64,000 nucleotides of DNA from Chondrosia reniformis (Eukaryota; Porifera; Demospongiae; Chondrillida; Chondrillidae), in NCBI GenBank assembly GCA_947172415.1, contig OX359196.1, positions 2,048,501-2,112,500 on the forward strand, read 5' to 3'. The translations under genes and the position numbers were made by a program. The notes beneath the pieces were generated by a model. The model did no database searches. It was not told where the DNA came from and saw only the letters and a program-made list of their open reading frames with translations. Below are positions 57,111 to 64,000 of this stretch, one piece after another; the first letter of the stretch is position 1, and every line of letters begins with the position of its first letter.

Positions 57111-59691
57111 ATGGAATTTAAAGCCACGAAAAGTGGTGAAATTAAGGAATGGTTGACAGACAAAGGAATTTCCTTGGATGTAGTAAACAGCCTATTCTGT
57201 AAGCCCATTTATGCATATAAATGTGTAGCGCAAGGTATACGTACCTAATGCCTTTACAGTGGAGGACATAACTGGTGCAGATCTTCTGGAATTAACCTCT
57301 GAGAAAAACCTGTGTGACCTTTGCACTGTCTGCCCCAGGCTAAAGGATAGGATAAAACTGCGAACAGCAGTGCTACAGATGAATGAAGTAAAAAAGCTAT
57401 AAATTTATTTCTAATTCATTAAACTACCATTTTTAAATGCTATATGCATGCATGGTTTCATACTCACGATTAACTTTTATATACACATTTTTAGGAAGAA
57501 GTCAATACAAAGGTCGCTGTTGACATCCAGTGCAGTTCATCATCACTGACAGGAGCAATGCCAGTGCAATGCTTAACTGAAACCATCCATGTGTGTATAT
57601 AGACAAATTAATTATACATATACATAGATGGATGCTCACTTCCACATAGGAAAACAGTGAAATGGAAATGGCTGACTTCAAAGGTGAATCAGGTTCTAAA
57701 AAAGTAGAAAATTCACCTAATAACGATGTTAAAAAAAGTCAGTTGAAATTATGATATATGAATTAAGCTTATATACATGAAAATTACATATAATACACAG
57801 GAAATTATAGAATTGGATCAAGATGAACCTATTCCTAATCCCTTTAAATGCCAACTACCTTTAGATTTAGAGGTAGCACTGAAATCAAATTCAGCAATAC
57901 CCCCAAAGACAGTGAATAGAGTGGCAAAATATGTTAGCCACAAAATGTTTGGGTACAGTAGAAAGGTCAATAAAAAAGAAAGAGAAAGGGTAGCAAACGA
58001 AATGGTGCAAAAGTATCCTGTTCTTGGGACTAAAGTAAGTACATATACGTATGTACATACACAAGTTCACGATATACAGTGTTATTTTTAGAGAGTGCAC
58101 ATGCAATATAAACCTGTCCACATTGACATTCTACTACATGTATATATGCTTCAGGAAATTGTGTCCCAAGCCATTAGGAATAAATTTAAAGAACTTAATC
58201 GACGACCTAGAACAGCAAATGAGAAAGAACAAATGCTAGATGTAAGGAAACGTACACATCTTTACAATGCAATTCGTGCTTCACATGACTGCATATATAC
58301 ATACATATATGTAGCAAAAGACTCACTTTATCAAGATGGAGGAAGAAGACAAAAACAGTCAACCTGCAAAGAAAAGGAAAATAGAAGCACATTTTATTGC
58401 TGATTTTAGAGAGTAGTCAAACAGCCATGCATGCAGTACAGGCATATACTTACATATATACAAACATTCGTATATGCATACTACATAGGAAAAAACTGAC
58501 ATAATCAAGATGGAAGATGAAGAAACATCAACCCAAGCTGGAAAGATTATGGAGGTAAATACATGACACTATACATGCATGCACATGGTATGTAATTTTA
58601 AAGGAATATAAATGCAGGACTACGTTACATATGTATATATAGGCAACCTTATTCAAGACAAAATGTGATGAAGCTACCTATGCAAGACTTTCCAAAAGCT
58701 TACATGAGCTATACACACAGAGAGAGCAAAACTTGAACTTAATAAGTGAGCAAATACTATACGTACGTATATATGTATATCATTACATATAGATCTATAC
58801 GTACATATATACATATATATGTGTGCAGTTAGCTTGATGGCTAGAACATTTGTCAATAGGAGGCAAGCCATTGAAAATCATCCTATGCATATAGACTCGC
58901 TATTGGACAAGTATCCATTCTTAGGCAATTTAGAGGAAGTCAGTCTTCCATCTTATATTCAATTGACAGTTTAATTTATTTTGGTAATTTCTAATTCAGT
59001 TTGAATCAGAATTAGGATGGTTAGCAGGACATAAGGTAGATGTAAGTCTGTTTGCCAAAGATTACGCTGACAAAATAATAACACTTGCTATTAAAGAAGA
59101 CAGTGCTGCAACTCAGAAAGGCTATAACTCTGACAATGGTGAAAACACATTATGTACATTGAAAGTTTATAAGTATACATTATGACTTTAAGAGTGATTT
59201 ATATATGCAGGCAATTTGAAGGTCATAAAAGCTTTGGAATGCCTATGCTACTTACTTAAAAGCAAAAAGGGCAAAACAGACCCTTCAGCCATCTGTATGC
59301 AATATCCGGTAAATAGCACACACTTACATGTACATATATATATGTAAAAATCATCTATACACATACGTTTAAGTACATACATTTGTATGTGCATCTATAG
59401 AATTGCACTGACCCTTCTATTGTCTGTGAAGAAAAGGGGGACAAGACGCCAAAGATCATGTGGTCTGACAAAGACACATTCCAAATGGTAGACTGCCGAG
59501 CCTTATTCAAGATAAACAGTGAAAATGCAGCACATATCCTTCTAGGAGCTTTCCATGTCTTCCACATTGAATATCCAGAGCCATTTAAAAATTTGTTCCA
59601 TTTTTTGGAGACCCTGTATCTAGAAAAGAGTAAAATAACGAAAATTTCATCAAACAAAGTGAAAACCTTAATTGGACTGATTAAACAATAA
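57111..59691 (+). CDS. SAM-domain protein resembling SAMD3, 12 exons
   Basis: Exons: 57111-57198, 57260-57387, 57495-57590, 57650-57703, 57801-58034, 58155-58241, 58489-58554, 58643-58745, 58829-58938, 59000-59138, 59211-59308 and 59401-59691. All are gt/ag with matching phases, giving 497 residues. The N-terminus is SAM-like (IKEWLTDKGISLDVVNSLF, then DITGADLLELTSEKNL). An acidic linker follows, then ANEMVQKYPVLG, LMARTFVNRRQAIENHP and DKYPFLGN. The end is HILLGAFHVFHIEYPEPFK, which resembles the C-terminal region of fish and cnidarian SAMD3-like proteins. I know those only as expanded, poorly characterised families. An alternative exon (58315-58410, KTHFIKMEEED, with PAKKRKIE and a stop) resembles exon 7 (KTDIIKMEDEE). 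Introns are only 60-250 bases. The next gene starts 157 bases downstream on the same strand. Confidence 0.8.
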
Positions 59692-59848
59692 TACATATAC
59701 GTATTACTGTATGAAGATGCAAGGATTTATTCATATAGAATCAAGTTACATTATTATTATTGTATACTTTTACAATGAACGTGTATAATACATGTGCATG
59801 GCAGTATATATGGAATACACCAACATATAACTATATAAATTTACAAAA

Positions 59849-62800
59849 ATGGCTAGATACAAATGTCCGCTTTGTGGCTGTGCATTTCTAAAACATGCTT
59901 CAGTATTGTATCACATCAACAAAGACCACAAATTCGAACCTTACAAGATCAAGTGTGGAATTCAGGGATGTCCAGCAGAATATGTCAACACAGAAGGCTT
60001 GCGGACTCACATTAGAAGGAAACATAAAGATAAAATATCTGAATATGAAACCACATCAATAAACCAAGGCTATGGAAATGATTTTGAAGGCTCTCAGAAT
60101 GAAGAAGGTATACAAGAAGAGCATCACTATTTGACTTCAAAAGAAGCTATGAAGAAGTCATCAGCTAGGTATATCTTAAAAGTTTGGGAAATTCATAGGC
60201 TACCACAAAAAACTGTCAATGAACTTATTAAGGACACTAGACATCTTTATAAAGAAGTGATGCACCACTACCAGGAGGAAACCAGAAACGTGTTAGAGGC
60301 TGTTGGTGTGGATACAAGTGAATCTAACCCTGAATTATATTGTCACTTAGATATAGAAGCACTGCCTGACCCATTTGAAGGACTAGAAACACAACACTTC
60401 CAGAGGCAGTACTTTCTTGATAAATTTGGGCTCATAGTAAGCTTATATATATACGTATGTACGTAGTAAACATTCTATTCATCACTTTATCTATATGTAT
60501 ATATAGGAACCAATAGAGAGAAAGTTGGGACAGGTCCTTCAAAGAGTTGGAACCTTTGGTAGGCCATCGCTATCAAGATTGGTCCAAAAATGGGAATGTG
60601 CCTATAACATTAGCTTCAAGTCTTCCCTTCAGCTACTTTTGAATAACAATTTAATTGTGTATAGGCTGCATGTCCTCTATTGTAGATGGCCGAATACGCC
60701 ACACACAATGACCTACTTCATGATGTCTGTGATGGCAAACACTTCAAGGACAATCCCCTTTACAGAGCCCACAATGATGCAATACAGGTTATACTATACT
60801 ATGATGATGTGGAGATGTGTAATCCACTTGGCTCAAAAAGGAAAATCCACAAACTTGGTAAAAAGTAATATATTACATACACTCAGACAGTGTAAACTAT
60901 ACATTGCATGTATTGGTTTGCATGTAGCAATGTTCTACTATACACTTGCAAATATAAGGCCCGAACAAAGGTCCAACTTAGCCACAATACAATTACTCAC
61001 TGTAACAAAGAGTGAATATGTTAACAAATACGGGATTGACAAGATCCTGGAACCATTCATCCAAGAAATGGCAGAGTTGGAACAGGTACAGAATACAGTG
61101 CACATACATATATACATGCATACAGGTATGGAATAGTCTCTCTATGTATATACAGCATGCAGAGAAAATATTAACATTAATTTTGACATATACGTATTGG
61201 AAAGATACGTATATAGATGTATTAATCCACCAGATATACTATACGTATATATATTAGTTTATGCATATATAGGGGATGGTTATAAACGTGAAGGACATAA
61301 CCAAAACTATCTATGGTACACTTTTATGTGTATCTGCCGACAATCTTGCCAGTCAACTAATAGGAGGCTACAAACAACTTGCTTCAGCCTTAAAAAAATG
61401 CAGATTTTGTTACGCAGAAGATAATGATGTACAAACCAAGGTATATATATGCATAATGTATAGAGAAAGTAAAATACTTATATACATATATAAACCTAGA
61501 AACAGGCATCTATTTTTAACCACAGCATGTATAAATGTCATCAGATGTACAAGTATAGTTTCTATGCACATACATAGTTCAATGCAAAGGATATCCCACA
61601 ACACACAAGGGCAACATACAATAGTGACTGTGATTTACTGGAACTTTGCAGGGAGGATCATCAAAGACAGGCAATTGCCAAAAACGTAGGCATTGTCAAA
61701 AGGTCAGGACTAAATAAACTTCACTACTTCCATGTTAATGATGGACTACCCCCAGACATCATGCATGACCTCCTTGAAGGAGCAGTACCTTGTGAAATTA
61801 AGTGTCTTTTAAAGACATGCATATTGGAGAAAAAACTCTTTTCTTTGCAGTTCTTTAATAACAGGATGACATATTATGAGTAAGTATATTTAAATTTAAC
61901 AATGAGATTTTACATTACCGTATATACATATGTAGGTACAACACAGCAGATGCTAAGGACAAACCATCAAGTATTTACATCAACACTCTGAAAAGCAATG
62001 ATAACAATCTCAAACTATCAGGTATATTGTACACTTAATTCCATTTACCAATTACTGCATGGATGTAGAACAAACAGTTATTCACATCAACACATTTATT
62101 ATATAGCCATGCAATCATGGACCCTAGCTCGGTATTTACCCTTAATCATTGGAGACAAAATTCCAGAAGACAGTATTTACTGGGAGACATTTTTAACATT
62201 GTTGGACATCCTAGATATCTGTTTTTCACCAAATGTATCCACTGAACAAGCAACATACCTGGCAAATCTAATTGAATTACATCATGAAAGCTATAAAGAA
62301 GCATATCCTGATAAAAAAACTAATACCCAAACAGCACTACATGATACACTACCCTGACAGCATAAAAAGGTACGAGTATATGACAATCTATACATCTATA
62401 CTGAGAAATATATATACGGATATACTTCAAATATACATTATATTACAAGGTATGGACCACTGGTGCGTATGTGGTGCATGCGCTTTGAAGCAAAGCATAG
62501 TTACTTCAAGAAAATGGCCAACACATTAGGAAATTATAAAAATCTGCCTAAATCACTAGCAAGTAGACACCAGCATTTAGTTTCCTATCAGATGAGTAAC
62601 CCTGAAAGATTTGGCAGGTACTACATTGCTGATGCTGTGAAAACAAGTGAAGGTGTGTATAAAAACAGCTCTACATACGTATATCATTGGCATGCATTAT
62701 ATATCTTATATATAAATGCAGCCATGCAAATGGATCTAAAACAACACAAACATGCAAGCATTATTCAGTTAGCTGTGGGACAGGTTGGGACATTATTCAG

Positions 62801-63236
62801 GTGAGTAATTAACAGTCCTGCACGTATTGGCCAGCATTCAATCATACATCTATAGTATGATGTTTGATACTGCTCACTAGACCCCCACCACTCCTATAGG
62901 GTTCACTGGGTTAACATGAATACACTAAAGTATTCCATTGGTGCATTTGTCACATTGGCTATTGGCGATGATGACTTACCAGTATTTGGAGAAGTAAAGG
63001 AGATAATTGTCTACAACACTAACAATATAATCTTCCTCACTGAAGTACTCAGCACTGACCAATTTCACCATCACTATCATGCCTATAAAGTTTCAAGAAT
63101 GGAACATAAAAAATGGCATGTCATTCATTACTCCAGCCTAGTGGATCATATACCTCTATCCCTCCTCCAGTCATGTGATGTCTCTCTCCTTGGTAGCTAC
63201 TTTGTGTTGCCACGATATAACATTAATTGGACTTAA
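59849..63236 (+). CDS. C2H2 plus DDE-transposase-like protein, 11 exons, one frameshift
   Basis: Exons: 59849-60436, 60507-60656, 60686-60857, 60928-61085, 61273-61440, 61578-61879, 61936-62021, 62107-62369, 62450-62652, 62722-62800 and 62900-63236. About 834 residues result if one A of the seven-A run at 62313-62319 is ignored; otherwise the frame breaks there. Two N-terminal C2H2 fingers (CPLC..H..H, CGIQGC..H..H) precede a core with YYDDVEMCNPLGSK, VSADNLASQLIGG and LPPDIMHDLLEG. These carry plausible D, D, E catalytic residues of a CACTA/EnSpm-like RNase H fold. Later come IPKQHYMIHYP and MWCMRFEAKHSYFK. Such proteins are widespread, usually unnamed, in animals. The family name is my inference; the frames and introns are seen. 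The exon 8 end phase only works without the extra A. Confidence 0.75.
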
Positions 63237-63846
63237 ATACTACTTGCCTCTTCTACCACACTATACAACCTTAATAGAGACTAACATTAAAGTGCATTAC
63301 CTTACAAAAATGACACCAACTTCACAACATCAAGAAGATTCATGTGCAAGTATGTTTTTCATTTAATCAAATTCATTTTAAATGAAACAACAGAGCATTT
63401 ATATAACTGCTATAAGTTTACTGAATACTACGTAAATCACCAGGTCCTGTCGTACTCATGCAGAAACTACATGAATATGTAATCAATTTAAAGCAAGCGA
63501 AAATTATAACCATGCATGGGTCTTAATTACATCATAATATAATGACTGAATAGGATGGTGGAATCCATGATGCATGGATCGTAACTTTCATTGCATATAT
63601 ACGTATCTATGACTACACATTATTAACCATACAGTCTTTGCACCCTCGCAATTAGATCGATATTACTATATAACTGGAGACAAAATTCCCTATACTGTTT
63701 TCGGATTTAGTCATTCAGGGCTATTACTATTAATTTACTATAGATGATCCCACTTACCATTCTGAATCACCACAGCAAACATTGAATTAATTAAAGAAGA
63801 ATTAAAGCTACATTATACTATATACTACACCTTCATAATCAAATAG
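63237..63846. other. Sequence between the DDE gene and the duplicated exon
   Basis: A/T-rich, no recognised exon. It could contain the end of the first unit and the start of a second, but terminal repeats were not identified. Confidence 0.5.
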
Positions 63847-64000
63847 GGTCAATTGGGTCACCATGAATACATTCAAGTATTCTATTGGTATATAGTTGTC
63901 ACCTTGCATGGCTATTGGTGATGATGACTTACCCCTGTGTTTGGTAAAGTGAAGGAGATCCTTCTCTATAACACCAGCCAGATCATCTTCCTCACTGAGG
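63847..64000 (+). pseudogene. Partial second copy of the last exon of the DDE gene
   Basis: An atag acceptor precedes ggtcaattgggtcaccatga, which parallels the start of exon 11 at 62900. The following 130 bases match 62930-63045 (shared words attctattggt, ctattggtgatgatgactta, atcttcctcactgagg) with small indels that break the frame (tatagttg near 63890). Cut by the window end. Confidence 0.8.

Overview
The window looks like nuclear DNA of an early-branching metazoan. A demosponge is my best guess, but that is an inference: AT-rich sequence, many 45-100 base introns beside a few very long ones, Rab7, MYND and selenoprotein H genes of animal type, and a mobilome of Penelope-like elements, pogo/Tigger, hAT and CACTA-like genes. 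No tRNA, rRNA or CRISPR was recognised.

Left (1-12.7 kb): a minus-strand selenoprotein H gene with an in-frame TGA selenocysteine codon stands head-to-head (96 bases between ATGs) with an unrecognised plus-strand multi-exon gene. A seven-exon MYND zinc-finger gene follows (4685-12676), its introns filled with foldback elements and decayed hammerhead-type motifs.

Middle left (13.4-20.4 kb): two tandem three-exon genes encode paralogous polytopic membrane proteins of 517 and 520 residues. They show gene-conversion tracts and a shared upstream block.

Middle (21.5-47.5 kb): a chain of minus-strand genes. From right to left these are a Rab7 paralogue (41849-47490), two tandem very large polytopic membrane-protein genes (34847-41542 and 29110-33755) built from repeated exon modules, and a third Rab gene (21517-28898) with a decayed hAT transposase in its intron. 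One of the two membrane-protein genes has a single in-frame TGA. An apparently complete hammerhead ribozyme (35435-35479) lies in sense orientation inside an intron of the other. A Penelope-like GIY-YIG fragment ending in another hammerhead core separates the two.

Right (47.8-64 kb): a second Rab7 gene diverges from the first across 317 bases. One of its introns carries a 2.5 kb pogo/Tigger element with intact ends. At 57.1-63.2 kb lie two adjacent, same-strand, intron-rich genes: a SAM-domain (SAMD3-like) protein and a C2H2 plus DDE-transposase-like protein. Both reconstruct through 12 and 11 exons with consistent splice phases, apart from one A-run frameshift. A copy of the last exon begins again at the window edge. 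This pair, possibly a two-gene transposon or a domesticated derivative, and the set of hammerhead ribozymes are the most novel-looking material.
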